The position numbers were made by a program, and so were the translations under genes. From Pseudomonas saxonica (GTDB lineage Bacteria > Pseudomonadota > Gammaproteobacteria > Pseudomonadales > Pseudomonadaceae): 64,000 nt of DNA. Every line of letters begins with the position of its first letter. Position 1 is the stretch's first letter. The DNA lies in assembly GCF_007858365.1 (NCBI RefSeq), contig NZ_VFIO01000012.1, forward strand, positions 62,001 to 126,000. Reading direction: 5' to 3'. The notes below the pieces were generated by a model that was not told where the DNA came from, ran no database searches, and saw only the letters and a program-made list of their open reading frames with translations. Shown here piece by piece: positions 8,905 through 17,353 of this stretch.

Positions 8905-9918
8905 ATGTCCCAACCCGCCACCTCATCGCTGACCCTTGGCGAACTGACTGCCCTGTTGCAAAAGATCTTTGAACGCCACGGTACCTCTGCTGCGGTGGCA
9001 CAGGTGTTGGCGGACAACTGCGCACGGGCGCAGCGCGACGGCTCCTACAGTCATGGGGTATTCCGCATTCCCGGTTATTTGTCGTCTTTGGCCAGTGACT
9101 GGGTGGATGGTCAAGCGGTGCCGGTGGTTGAGGACGTGGCGAGTGGTTTTGTGCGGGTAGACGCGGCCAATGGTTTTGCCCAGCCTGCGTTGGCGGCGGC
9201 CCGAGGGTTGCTGGTGGAAAAGGCCCGCAGTGCCGGTATTGCCGTATTGGCGATACGCAACTCCCATCACTTCGCGGCGTTATGGCCCGACGTTGAGCCG
9301 TTCGCCGAAGAGGGGCTGGTGGCGTTGAGCGTGGTTAACAGCATGACCTGCGTGGTGCCCCATGGCGCCTCCAAACCGTTATTCGGGACCAACCCGATTG
9401 CTTTTGCCGCACCGCGTGCGGGCGGCTCGCCCATCGTTTTTGATTTGGCCACCAGTGCGATTGCCCACGGCGACGTGCAAATTGCTGCGCGCAAGGGCCA
9501 TGCGTTGCCTGCAGGTATGGGTGTTGATAAACACGGCGCGGCGACTGAAAACCCCAAAGAAATCCTGGACGGCGGAGCCTTACTGCCATTTGGGGGGCAC
9601 AAGGGCTCGGCGCTGTCGATGATGGTGGAACTGCTGGCGGCTGCGTTGACGGGCGGCAACTTCTCGTTTGAGTTTGACTGGTCGAAACACCCTGGGGCGC
9701 AGACGCCCTGGACGGGGCAATTATTAATTGTGATCGACCCGAGCAAATCCGCGGGCAACAACTTTGCCGAGCGCAGTGCTGAACTGGTGCGTCAGATGCA
9801 GGGTGTGGGGCTTGAGCGTATGCCGGGTGATCGACGCTTTATAGAGCGGGCCAAATCCTTGAGCGACGGCATTGTGTTGGGGGAAGAAGAACTGGCCAAG
9901 TTGCGTGCGTTGGCGTGA
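8905..9918 (+). CDS. dpkA: Delta1-piperideine-2-carboxylate / pyrroline-2-carboxylate reductase
   Basis: NAD(P)H-dependent reductase of the Ldh2/malate dehydrogenase fold, 337 residues, which would reduce piperideine-2-carboxylate to L-pipecolate in D-lysine breakdown. Family landmarks are RDGSYSHGVFRIPGY near residue 45, the NSHHFAALW segment near 118-126, and the carboxyl loop GGHKGSALSMM. It is divergent from the RpiR-led operon holding the D-amino-acid dehydrogenase, consistent with the P. putida dpkA neighbourhood. In P. putida an aminotransferase gene (amaC) follows dpkA; here copy B of the composite repeat follows instead. The start ATG has GGAGCG 7-9 bases upstream. Confidence 0.85.
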   Translation: MSQPATSSLTLGELTALLQKIFERHGTSAAVAQVLADNCARAQRDGSYSHGVFRIPGYLSSLASDWVDGQAVPVVEDVASGFVRVDAANGFAQPALAAARGLLVEKARSAGIAVLAIRNSHHFAALWPDVEPFAEEGLVALSVVNSMTCVVPHGASKPLFGTNPIAFAAPRAGGSPIVFDLATSAIAHGDVQIAARKGHALPAGMGVDKHGAATENPKEILDGGALLPFGGHKGSALSMMVELLAAALTGGNFSFEFDWSKHPGAQTPWTGQLLIVIDPSKSAGNNFAERSAELVRQMQGVGLERMPGDRRFIERAKSLSDGIVLGEEELAKLRALA

Positions 9919-10049
9919 CGAGCGGCGCGGGCGCTTTTTTGGTGCTTGCTGCACTGTAATTGAACAAAAGCCCACGTTTGTGGCCCTGTATTTTGAGGGT
10001 CTTGGGGCCCTTGTCGCAGCCCCGCTCCTTAGAAGAGCAAGAGCGTAAG

Positions 10050-10746
10050 CGAGCGTTTGATCTGTTTTTGATCTGGCTTTTGATCTGCTTTTGATCTGCT
10101 TTTGATCTGGCTTTTGATCTGCCGCCCCTTCGGGAGGCCGAGAGGAGGTTTCGCGGAGTGGGTCGACCGGCATGGATGCCGGGAGAGCTGCGATCGGGCC
10201 ATGGATGGCCCGTCGCAGCGTGCCCACGGAGCGGGACCGGAGCGAGGGGCACCTGAGCGCAGCGAGGGCCGTACGCGGGGGCAAGGCCTTTTTGCTTACT
10301 TTTGTGGCTGTTTGACAAAAGTGAGCCGCCGTAAGGGCGGAACCCGTAGAAAGCCGTGATACACCTAATGGATATGTACGCAGGCCAATTAAAAGCTACG
10401 AGTACATATCCATTACATGCTTTTAACTGGAATAAAGGTTTCGCCCTTACGGCGAGTTCCTTTTGGCAAACAGCCCCAAAAGGAACCAAAAGGTCCTTGC
10501 CCTACCATACGGCCGAGCTCGCCTAGGCTCGCCCGGTGCCTTCACTCCGGCACTGTTATGGGGGCACGCCGCGACGGGCCATCCTTGGCCCGATCGCGGC
10601 TGGCTCGGCGTCCTGCCTCGCCACCCCCATAACAGCACCTGCGTTCAGCCTCCTGTGATGGGCCTCAGCGTTGGCTTCACTGTTTCGGTGGCGGCAGTGA
10701 GATCGTTTTAAAAGCTAAAAGCTAAAAGCTAAAAGCTAAAAGCTAA
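10050..10746. repeat. Composite nested-palindrome element, copy B (type 1 arm / core / type 2 arm)
   Basis: Together with the leader after it, this fills the gene-free stretch between dpkA and the NMT1 operon. A weak 4-bp hairpin with T6 (9921-9940) may end dpkA transcription. The left tip has TTTTGATCTGC-like 11-mers (10054-10122). The type 1 arm (10123-10320) has the GCTGCGA/TCGCAGC hairpin. The hairpin CCGCC-gtaag-GGCGG is at 10327-10341. The core TAATGGATATGTAC pairs 10366-10379 with 10402-10415. The right half has the hairpin TCGCC-gtaag-GGCGA on the minus strand near 10442-10456, then GTTCCTTTTGG/CCAAAAGGAAC (11 bp), then a type 2 arm with GCCGCGA/TCGCGGC, and AAAGCTA 7-mers at the tip (10710-10746). 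Confidence 0.85.
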
Positions 10747-10874
10747 ATTGGCACGTCTCCTGCTAGCAAATAACCCGAGTAGAAGCGGTCAGCACACATC
10801 TCACACTGTGCCGGGCATTGCTCTTGTGACTTCGGTTACACACCCGTCCTACGGGTGCCTGAACCTGGCGATCA

Positions 10875-10985
10875 GTCGGCTCGGGAGAGTGGTCCAGCGG
10901 CCGGTTTAAACCTTTCTCCGCACCACCCCTCAAGCCTCCTGCTTCCCGGTCTTATCCGTGTAGTGCTTTTGCAGGAGCAGTGCCC
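10875..10985 (+). promoter_or_regulatory. Structured leader, candidate xanthine/urate (NMT1-motif) riboswitch with sequestered ribosome-binding site
   Basis: The leader of the NMT1-protein operon folds well. GTGGT (10889-10893) plus GCGG (10897-10900) pair with CCGC (10918-10921) plus ACCAC (10922-10926), with a 3-base bulge, enclosing the self-complementary GGTTTAAACC. Downstream, CTCCTGC (10936-10942) pairs perfectly with GCAGGAG (10971-10977), which contains the Shine-Dalgarno sequence of the first gene, so the site can be masked. The operon content (NMT1 binding protein, Rieske enzyme, amidohydrolase) is the kind found behind the NMT1-motif xanthine/urate riboswitch. I could not check the consensus, so the class is a hypothesis; RNA-level control is better supported. 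Upstream hairpins at 10825-10841 and 10842-10858 may be part of it. Confidence 0.5.
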
Positions 10986-11987
10986 ATGACCCGTGCTCGA
11001 ACCTCATATTGGCAAGCCTTGCCTTTAACCTTGCTGCTCACCCCTCTGGCTCAGGCCAATGACTCAATCGTGCTGCTTACCTCTTGGTATGCCCAAGCCG
11101 AGCACGGCGGTTTTTATCAGGCTGTGGCCGAAGGCCTGTATGCCAAACAGGGCTTGGACGTGTCCATCCGCATGGGCGGCCCACAAGTCAACGGCATGCA
11201 GTTGCTGCTCAGCAAGCAGGCCGATGTCATCCTCAATTACGATCTGCAAGTGCTCAAAAGCCAAGAGCAGCAATTGCCTGTGGTCGCTGTGGCCGCCGCT
11301 TTTCAGGGCGAGCCGCAAGGCTTGATGGCGCATGCCGATGTGCAGGATTTAACTCAGCTCAAGGGTAAGCACATTCTTGTTTCAACCTCGGGGCAGCAGA
11401 CTTGGTGGCCTTGGCTAAAGCAAAAATACGGCCTGGAGGAGTCACAGGCCAAACCTTATACCTTCAACTTGCAACCATTTCTGAACGATCCCAATACCGC
11501 CCAGCAAGCCTACGCCAGCTCAGAGTTGTTTCAGGGGCGCCAAGCTGATCCGGGGGCTCACTTTCTATTATTTGCTGAGGCGGGCTATCCCCCCTATGGC
11601 TCAACACTGGTGACGCGTTCCGATGTAATCGAGCAACGGCCCGAGGTCTTGCAGCGCTTTATTCAGGCCTCAATGCAAGGCTGGCGCAGTTACCTGGCCA
11701 ACCCGGCACCGGGTAACGCGCTGATTAAACAGGCCAACCCAAATATGAGTGATGAGTTGCTCGACTGGGGGGTGGCCACGCTTAAGCAATACCGGCTGGT
11801 TGACGGCGGTGATGCGCAAACCCAAGGCATTGGTGTGATGACCGATGCACGCTGGCAGGCCACCCGCGATTTTATGGTCGAGGCCGGTTTACTCAAGGCA
11901 GACGTTGATTGGCGCAAAGCTTATGACGCGCGCTTTGTCAAAGACCTCAACGTGCTGCCCATCAGTCAGACCCAGGCCAGCCAGTAA
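10986..11987 (+). CDS. NMT1/THI5-like ABC transporter substrate-binding protein
   Basis: Periplasmic solute-binding protein of the NMT1/SsuA-like family, 333 residues. A signal peptide ends near residue 25 (TPLAQA). The opening DSIVLLTSWYAQAEHGGFYQ and the KQGLDVSIRMGG stretch are typical. A GTG six bases upstream is in frame, but ATG 10986 has GCAGGAG at 8 bases and is preferred. It heads an operon with a Rieske oxygenase, an ABC ATPase, a permease and an amidohydrolase. NMT1 proteins bind varied ligands (pyrimidine precursors, sulfonates, nitrate, purines). Neighbours favour an oxidised purine or a related heterocycle. Confidence 0.85.
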   Translation: MTRARTSYWQALPLTLLLTPLAQANDSIVLLTSWYAQAEHGGFYQAVAEGLYAKQGLDVSIRMGGPQVNGMQLLLSKQADVILNYDLQVLKSQEQQLPVVAVAAAFQGEPQGLMAHADVQDLTQLKGKHILVSTSGQQTWWPWLKQKYGLEESQAKPYTFNLQPFLNDPNTAQQAYASSELFQGRQADPGAHFLLFAEAGYPPYGSTLVTRSDVIEQRPEVLQRFIQASMQGWRSYLANPAPGNALIKQANPNMSDELLDWGVATLKQYRLVDGGDAQTQGIGVMTDARWQATRDFMVEAGLLKADVDWRKAYDARFVKDLNVLPISQTQASQ

Positions 11988-12044
11988 CCGATTGCCCGTG
12001 ATCCGGCCTCGCAGAAGGCCTTGCCTAACAATTGAGGATTTCCC

Positions 12045-13079
12045 ATGCTCGTCACCCAACAACCGGTACTGCGTCGTTTCTGGTATGCCCTGATGCCCGT
12101 GTCGCAACTGGACAACGGGCCGCAACCTTTCACCTTGCTCGGCGAGCGAGTGGTGCTTTTTATGGGGCAGCAAGGCCCCGTGGCGCTGGCTGACCGCTGT
12201 TGCCATCGCACCGCGCAACTGTCAAAAGGCTGGGTCGAGGACGGTGTGATTGTGTGCGGCTATCACGGCTGGCGCTACGATCAGACAGGCGCTTGTGTGT
12301 GCATCCCGCAGCAGGCCGACAATGCCCCTATCCCCGCTGGCGCCAGGACCACAGCGTTTCACTGCCAGGAAAAATACGGCTATGTGTGGGTCTGCCTCGA
12401 TGAACCCTTGCAACCCATTCCTGTATTTGAAGAGGATGGCGCGCCGGCTTACCGGCGCATCTTTCAGTTTTACGAGCAATGGAAGACCAGTGCGCTGCGA
12501 TTTATGGAAAACTCCTTCGATAACTCGCACTTTTCTTTTGTGCACAAAGCCAACTTCGGCATGCTTAGCCAGCCCAAACCGTCCAAATACGAGTTTGTAA
12601 AGAAAGAGTGGGGCTTTGAAGCCGAAACCATCGTGCCGATCAACAACCCCCCTGCAGGCCATCGCATTACCGGCACCGATACACCGACCACCACCCGACA
12701 CCTGTTCAATCGCTGGGATCTGCCGTTTGTCCGGCGTTTCGGTTGCACCTACCCGGACAGTGGTGTGCACCACATCATCTACAACTGCGCTACGCCTATT
12801 GACGACAAAACCATTCAGTTGGTGCAGTGGTTGTATCGCAATGACAGCGAGGCCGATTGCAGCAGTGAGCAGTTGATTGCCTGGGACGCGCCGATTACCC
12901 GTGAAGACCAGGATATTCTCGAAGCCACAGATTACGATGCCTGCGTTGATACACGGCGGCGTGTGGAGTTTCATATGGAGTCCGATAAACCGGGGCTGAT
13001 CATGCGCAAGATGCTCTTTGATCTGTTGCAGGCTCATGGTGAAGAGGAGCAATTCCGTGCGGCGGGGGTGCCGTTATGA
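12045..13079 (+). CDS. Rieske non-heme iron oxygenase, alpha subunit-like
   Basis: 344 residues. The Rieske [2Fe-2S] ligands are C52-x-H54 and C71-x2-H74 (CGYHGW). The catalytic mononuclear-iron motif follows the canonical spacing N156-x2-D159-x2-H162-x4-H167 in the catalytic domain. It needs an external reductase, and none is encoded nearby. It overlaps the ABC ATPase gene by 4 bases. In Klebsiella, HpxD, a Rieske-type protein, acts in purine oxidation, so a purine or pterin ring hydroxylation is a reasonable guess here. That is inference from operon context; vanillate O-demethylase-type ring enzymes are close relatives. Confidence 0.85.
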   Translation: MLVTQQPVLRRFWYALMPVSQLDNGPQPFTLLGERVVLFMGQQGPVALADRCCHRTAQLSKGWVEDGVIVCGYHGWRYDQTGACVCIPQQADNAPIPAGARTTAFHCQEKYGYVWVCLDEPLQPIPVFEEDGAPAYRRIFQFYEQWKTSALRFMENSFDNSHFSFVHKANFGMLSQPKPSKYEFVKKEWGFEAETIVPINNPPAGHRITGTDTPTTTRHLFNRWDLPFVRRFGCTYPDSGVHHIIYNCATPIDDKTIQLVQWLYRNDSEADCSSEQLIAWDAPITREDQDILEATDYDACVDTRRRVEFHMESDKPGLIMRKMLFDLLQAHGEEEQFRAAGVPL

Positions 13080-13906
13080 ACGCCGCTCTGGACCTTAATC
13101 ACCCGCAACCCCCTGTGTTGCTGGCTAACCAGGTCGAAAAAACCTACAGCAACGGCACTCATGCCTTGCAACGGCTGAAATTGAGCGTGGGGCGCGGGGA
13201 GTTTGTCTCACTCCTCGGTCCCTCCGGCTGTGGCAAAAGTACCTTGTTGAAGATGTTTGCCGGGCTTGAGCAACCCAGCGCCGGGCATGTGCGTTGGTGG
13301 GGCAAGGGGGCGATCGGTCAGGCCGAAGCGGAACAAAAAATGGCGATGGTGTTTCAAGAAGCCACATTGATGCCTTGGGCGACAATTGCCGCAAATGTCG
13401 GTTTACCTTTGGTACTGAGTGGCGTGCCCAAGGCTGGCCAGGTACGGCGGGTACAAACGGCGTTGAATCGGGTTGGGCTGAAGGACTTTGCTCATGCTTA
13501 TCCGCGCGAATTGTCGGGGGGAATGCAGATGCGCGCCTCGATTGCCCGTGCGCTGGTCACCGAACCGAATCTGTTGCTGATGGACGAACCCTTCGGGGCG
13601 CTCGATGAATTTACCCGTAACCGGCTCGACAGCGACCTGCGCAAATTGTGGGCCGAGCGTGATCTGACCGTGGTGTTTGTAACCCACAGCATTTATGAGG
13701 CGGTGTTTCTGTCCTCGCGGGTAGTGGTAATGGGCGCCCGGCCGGGCCGGGTGCTGGCCGATGTGGCCATCGAGGGGCCGAGTCTGCGCGACGATGCCTT
13801 TCGCATGTCCTCCGGTTTTATTACCCAGTGCGGGCGTTTGTCGGCCTTGCTGGCGCAGGCAAACGGCCAGATGGATGCTGTGGGAGGCCGTGCATATGGA
13901 TACTGA
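13076..13906 (+). CDS. NitT/TauT-type ABC transporter ATP-binding protein
   Basis: 276 residues. Walker A is GPSGCGKST (48-56), the signature LSGGM is at 146-150, and Walker B is LLLMDEP (166-172), followed by FGALDEFTRN, a hallmark of the nitrate/sulfonate/taurine subfamily. It pairs with the permease at 13896-14699 and the binding protein at 10986-11987. It starts inside the last codons of the Rieske gene, so the two are translationally coupled. Confidence 0.93.
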   Translation: MNAALDLNHPQPPVLLANQVEKTYSNGTHALQRLKLSVGRGEFVSLLGPSGCGKSTLLKMFAGLEQPSAGHVRWWGKGAIGQAEAEQKMAMVFQEATLMPWATIAANVGLPLVLSGVPKAGQVRRVQTALNRVGLKDFAHAYPRELSGGMQMRASIARALVTEPNLLLMDEPFGALDEFTRNRLDSDLRKLWAERDLTVVFVTHSIYEAVFLSSRVVVMGARPGRVLADVAIEGPSLRDDAFRMSSGFITQCGRLSALLAQANGQMDAVGGRAYGY

Positions 13907-14699
13907 AAACCCGGCGTGGCTGGCGAATCCACGCGTGCAAAAAATCCTCGCACCCTTGCTGGTAGGTGCGCTGCTGCTGGGGCTTTGGCAAGGGCTGTGT
14001 GTTGCCCTGAAAGTCCCGGTGTACTTAGTGCCGAGCCCGCTGGCCATCGGTCAGACGCTGATTCAGGACGGGCCATTATTGATGAGCGCGCTGTGGGTCA
14101 CGCTGAAAATCACCTTTCTGTCCTTTGCCCTGGCAGTGGTGCTGGGTGTGGCTGCGGCGTTTGTATTTGTACAAAGCCGATGGCTTGAAGCCAGCCTGTT
14201 TCCCTACGCAATACTCTTGCAAGTTACGCCCGTGGTGGCCATCGCGCCGCTGATCATTATCTGGGTCAGCAACACCACCCTGGCGTTGGTGATTTGCGCC
14301 ACGCTGGTGACCGTTTTTCCGATTATCTCCAACACGGTGCTGGGCTTGCGCAGCGTCAATCCGGGTTTGCTCAATCTGTTCAAACTCAACCGGGCAGGGC
14401 GTTGGCAGACGCTCACACGGCTGCGCATACCGAGTGCCTTACCGTACTTTTTCGGTGGTTTACGCATTGCCAGCGGGTTGGCACTGATCGGTGCTGTGGT
14501 CGCTGAGTTTGTGGCGGGCACAGGCGGTACGGGCGCCGGGCTGGCGTATCAAATTCTGCAGGCAGGGTTCCAGTTGAATATCCCGCGTCTGTTTGCGGCA
14601 CTGGTTCTAATCGCGCTCACCGGTATTTTATTGTTCAGCCTGATGGCCGCATTGGCGAAGTTCAGCCTCGGGCATTGGCATGAAAGTGAGCAGGGCTAA
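13896..14699 (+). CDS. NitT/TauT-type ABC transporter permease
   Basis: 267 residues from ATG 13896, which has a GGGAGG ribosome-binding site (13882-13887) and overlaps the ATPase gene by 11 bases. The longer frame back to 13761 begins with cysteine- and arginine-rich sequence unlike the family and is rejected. About six hydrophobic segments are present, with the conserved cytoplasmic loop NLFKLNRAGRWQTLTRLRIP before the family's GGLRIASGLALIGAVVAEF region. It forms the membrane channel of this importer. Confidence 0.92.
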   Translation: MDTENPAWLANPRVQKILAPLLVGALLLGLWQGLCVALKVPVYLVPSPLAIGQTLIQDGPLLMSALWVTLKITFLSFALAVVLGVAAAFVFVQSRWLEASLFPYAILLQVTPVVAIAPLIIIWVSNTTLALVICATLVTVFPIISNTVLGLRSVNPGLLNLFKLNRAGRWQTLTRLRIPSALPYFFGGLRIASGLALIGAVVAEFVAGTGGTGAGLAYQILQAGFQLNIPRLFAALVLIALTGILLFSLMAALAKFSLGHWHESEQG

Positions 14700-14702
14700 C
14701 GT

Positions 14703-16160
14703 ATGACCTCAAGTGGAAATCCAATGACTGACACCAACGCGTGTTTGATTCGCAATGCTCAGCATGTGCTCACCGGGCTTCGAGGCGTCGAGGCGCGCCA
14801 TGCCGGGCCGGATATTCGCGTGCAGGCCGGGCGTATTGTTGCGATGGGCGCTTTGCAGCCCTTGCCGGGGGAAACCCTTATCGATGCGCGTGATTGTGTG
14901 GTCTATCCGGCGTGGATCAACACCCATCATCATTTGTTCCAATCACTGCTCAAGGGGGAGCCGCAGGGCCTGAATCAGAGCCTGACGTCTTGGCTGGCGG
15001 CCACACCGTACCGTTTTCGTGGGGCTTTTGATGAGCACAGCTTCAGGCTTGCGGCGCGTATCGGTCTGATCGAATTGTTACGCTCCGGCTGTGCCACGGT
15101 AGCCGATCACCATTACCTGTATTACCCCGGCATGCCTTACGACAGCGCGGCGATTCTGTTTGAAGAAGCTCAGGCGCTGGGTATGCGTTTTGTGTTGTGC
15201 CGGGGTGGCGCCACCCAGACAAGGCAGTTGGAGGCTGACTTGCCGCAGGCGCTGCGTGCGGAAAAACTCGACGACTATCTGGCAGACGTCGAGCGCCTGA
15301 CCGGGCTTTATCACGACCCTGCACCGGATGCGTTTCGTCGGGTGGTCATGGCCCCCACCACGGCCTTGCATTCCACCACCCCCGAAGAACTACGAGAGAC
15401 AGCGCGGGTAGCGCGTGCCTTGGGTGTGCGATTGCACACACATTTATCTGAAACGGTGGACTACCTGGATGCGGCCAAGGCTAAGTTTGGCATGAGCCCG
15501 GTGCAATTCTGCGCCGAGCATGAGTGGCTGGGTTCGGATGTATGGTTTGCGCACTTGGTCAAACTGCTGCCTGATGAAATTCGATTGTTGGGGCAAACCG
15601 CAACGGGCATCGCCCACTGTCCACAGAGCAATGGGCGATTGGGTAGCGGAATTGCCGACATTGTGGCACTGGAGGCGGCTGGGGTACCGATCTCCATTGG
15701 CGTTGATGGGGCTGCGTCCAACGAGGCCGCGGATATGCAATCGGAAACCCATGCCGCGTGGCTGATGCAGCGCGCCCGCAAGGGCGAGCAGGCCAAGCCG
15801 CGCTACGCCGGTGGCACTTTCGAAGGTGGTGCCGATGCGGCGACGGTTGAAGATGTCGTGCGCTGGGGTACCGCGGGTGGCGCTCAGGTGCTGGGCTTAC
15901 CTGCATTAGGGATTCTGGCGGTGGGGCAGGCGGCGGATATTGCCCTTTACCGGTTGGACGAGCCGCGTTATTTCGGCCTGCACGATCCGGCGATTGGCCC
16001 AGTAGCTTGTGGAGGACGGGCGAGTCTTAAAGCCTTGCTGATTGGAGGTCGGCAAGTGGTGACTGATGACTGCATTCCCGGGTTGGATATGGCCCAGCTT
16101 GGTCGTGAGGCTGCGCAAGCGGTGCGCGACCTGCAACGTCGCGCGGGCGTGAGGCGTTAA
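14703..16160 (+). CDS. 8-oxoguanine deaminase-like amidohydrolase
   Basis: Amidohydrolase-superfamily deaminase, 485 residues. The HxH metal pair is H75/H77 (NTHHHLFQS). Further residues of the active site are HTHLSE (about 246-251), GIAHCPQSNGRLGSG and the acidic GVDGAASNEAADM. The pattern resembles the P. aeruginosa 8-oxoguanine deaminase (PA0142) and related purine/pterin deaminases, which would release urate and ammonia. It ends the NMT1 transport operon, 3 bases after the permease gene. A second in-frame ATG at 14724 would remove seven residues; neither start has a strong ribosome-binding site. Confidence 0.75.
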   Translation: MTSSGNPMTDTNACLIRNAQHVLTGLRGVEARHAGPDIRVQAGRIVAMGALQPLPGETLIDARDCVVYPAWINTHHHLFQSLLKGEPQGLNQSLTSWLAATPYRFRGAFDEHSFRLAARIGLIELLRSGCATVADHHYLYYPGMPYDSAAILFEEAQALGMRFVLCRGGATQTRQLEADLPQALRAEKLDDYLADVERLTGLYHDPAPDAFRRVVMAPTTALHSTTPEELRETARVARALGVRLHTHLSETVDYLDAAKAKFGMSPVQFCAEHEWLGSDVWFAHLVKLLPDEIRLLGQTATGIAHCPQSNGRLGSGIADIVALEAAGVPISIGVDGAASNEAADMQSETHAAWLMQRARKGEQAKPRYAGGTFEGGADAATVEDVVRWGTAGGAQVLGLPALGILAVGQAADIALYRLDEPRYFGLHDPAIGPVACGGRASLKALLIGGRQVVTDDCIPGLDMAQLGREAAQAVRDLQRRAGVRR

Positions 16161-16175
16161 GGTCTAAACACTTTT

Positions 16176-16306
16176 GTAGCCGCTGCCGAAGGCTGCGTCC
16201 GGTTGCGAAGCAATCGTAAATACGCAGTGTCGGGTTCAACTGGCACACCGGAGTGTCTGATTTTACGGCGGCTGCGCCCCCGGACGCAGCCTGCGACAGC
16301 TGCTAC
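16176..16306. repeat. REPIN-like inverted REP pair 1
   Basis: Two inverted ends, GTAGCCGCTGCCGAAGGCTG on the left and its near-complement ending AGCTGCTAC on the right, with inner TCGTAAA / TTTTACG marks. It lies between two convergent genes. It matches the plan of Pseudomonas REP doublets. No RAYT transposase is present in the window. Confidence 0.75.
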
Positions 16307-16318
16307 GCAGGCAAATGT

Positions 16319-17353
16319 TTACACCCGCAAGAACTGCCGGATCAAATTCGGCGTACACCCCGTCCACCGCTTCAACGCTCGACGAAAATTAGCCGGGTCG
16401 TTGAAGTTCAGCTGTTGCGCCACCGCTTCGCTGCTCAATCCCTTGATCTGGTACAGGTACAACGCCACATGTTTGCGCGCCTGATCCTGCTGCGCCTGAA
16501 AGTGAGTGCCGTGTTTGCTCAGCTTGCGCTTGAGGGTGGCCTGGCTCATCGAAAACTGTGCGGCCGCTTGTTCAAGGCTGGGGCATTGGCGGGCATTGTC
16601 GCGCAGGTACACGTACAGCCGGTCAAGCAGGCTGGCGCTGAAGCCCACATCTTGTAACTGCACCTGGGTCTGTTGCAGCGCCACGTGCCGAGCAGTCGCC
16701 GAAGCGTTGGGCCAAGGCTGCGTCAGGTATTCACGGGGGATGCGCATCATGTCCAGCTGGCTACCAAACTCGGTGTGTTCGCCCAGGTGTACCCAGTACT
16801 GTTCAACATAGCGTGGCTCGGGATGGCTGAAGCTGCAGGCCCACGGCAAGCGTTCACCGCTCAACCACTGAGTCATGCTTTTGATTGCGGTCATGCTGGC
16901 TTCCAGGACGAAACGTAGGTGCGCTTGTGCGCCGCAGCTGTCGAGCCAGTACAGATAGGCATAGTGCTCATCCAGCACTAAACGCGGCGTCAGCAAGGGG
17001 CTGAGCAGGGCACGGTTATGGATAACGGTGTCCAGCGCCTGATGCAGAGTTTGCGCTTGCTGCAGGGCATGACTGGCAGGCCCGTAATGCCCCGGTAACA
17101 GGCGTTGGCCAAACAAAAAGCTGCTGTCATCAGCCGCCAGCAAGCGATGGGCATTATCGATCAAACCAAAAAACTGCTGAGGGCTAAGCCGTGTGTGACC
17201 GGCGGCGATGTCGTCGTAAAACAAGCCTGTGCCACGTAGCAGGCGATGGCTGTCGATACCCCGCGACAAGGCCAGGTCGATCAACATCGCAGGCTGGTAA
17301 TGGCCGGGAATAAACCGGCTGTCGGCCTCGTACCAGCGGTTATCCGGCTTCAT
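16319..17353 (-). CDS. AraC family transcriptional regulator (OruR/ArgR-like long form)
   Basis: 344 residues: an amino-terminal ligand-binding region of the Arabinose_bd type (about 20-220) and a carboxyl-terminal double helix-turn-helix (about 240-344), with FSMSQATLKRKLSKHG as the first helix-turn-helix and FNDPANFRRALKRWTG as the AraC signature. Its ATG overlaps the stop of the GGDEF gene by 4 bases, so the two are cotranscribed, GGDEF gene first. Possible targets are not visible; it is convergent with the purine-type operon, so control of that operon is possible but unproven. Confidence 0.88.
   Translation of the reverse strand: MKPDNRWYEADSRFIPGHYQPAMLIDLALSRGIDSHRLLRGTGLFYDDIAAGHTRLSPQQFFGLIDNAHRLLAADDSSFLFGQRLLPGHYGPASHALQQAQTLHQALDTVIHNRALLSPLLTPRLVLDEHYAYLYWLDSCGAQAHLRFVLEASMTAIKSMTQWLSGERLPWACSFSHPEPRYVEQYWVHLGEHTEFGSQLDMMRIPREYLTQPWPNASATARHVALQQTQVQLQDVGFSASLLDRLYVYLRDNARQCPSLEQAAAQFSMSQATLKRKLSKHGTHFQAQQDQARKHVALYLYQIKGLSSEAVAQQLNFNDPANFRRALKRWTGCTPNLIRQFLRV

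Noticed and set aside
10800..10985. TPP riboswitch upstream of the NMT1/THI5-like gene
   Set aside because: The CTGAGA and ACCTGATCTGG-type core motifs of the TPP aptamer are missing, and the operon has no thiamine genes.
13761..13895. Extended amino end of the NitT/TauT permease
   Set aside because: It lies within the ATPase gene, is rich in Cys/Arg/Pro, and the ATG at 13896 has a good ribosome-binding site.
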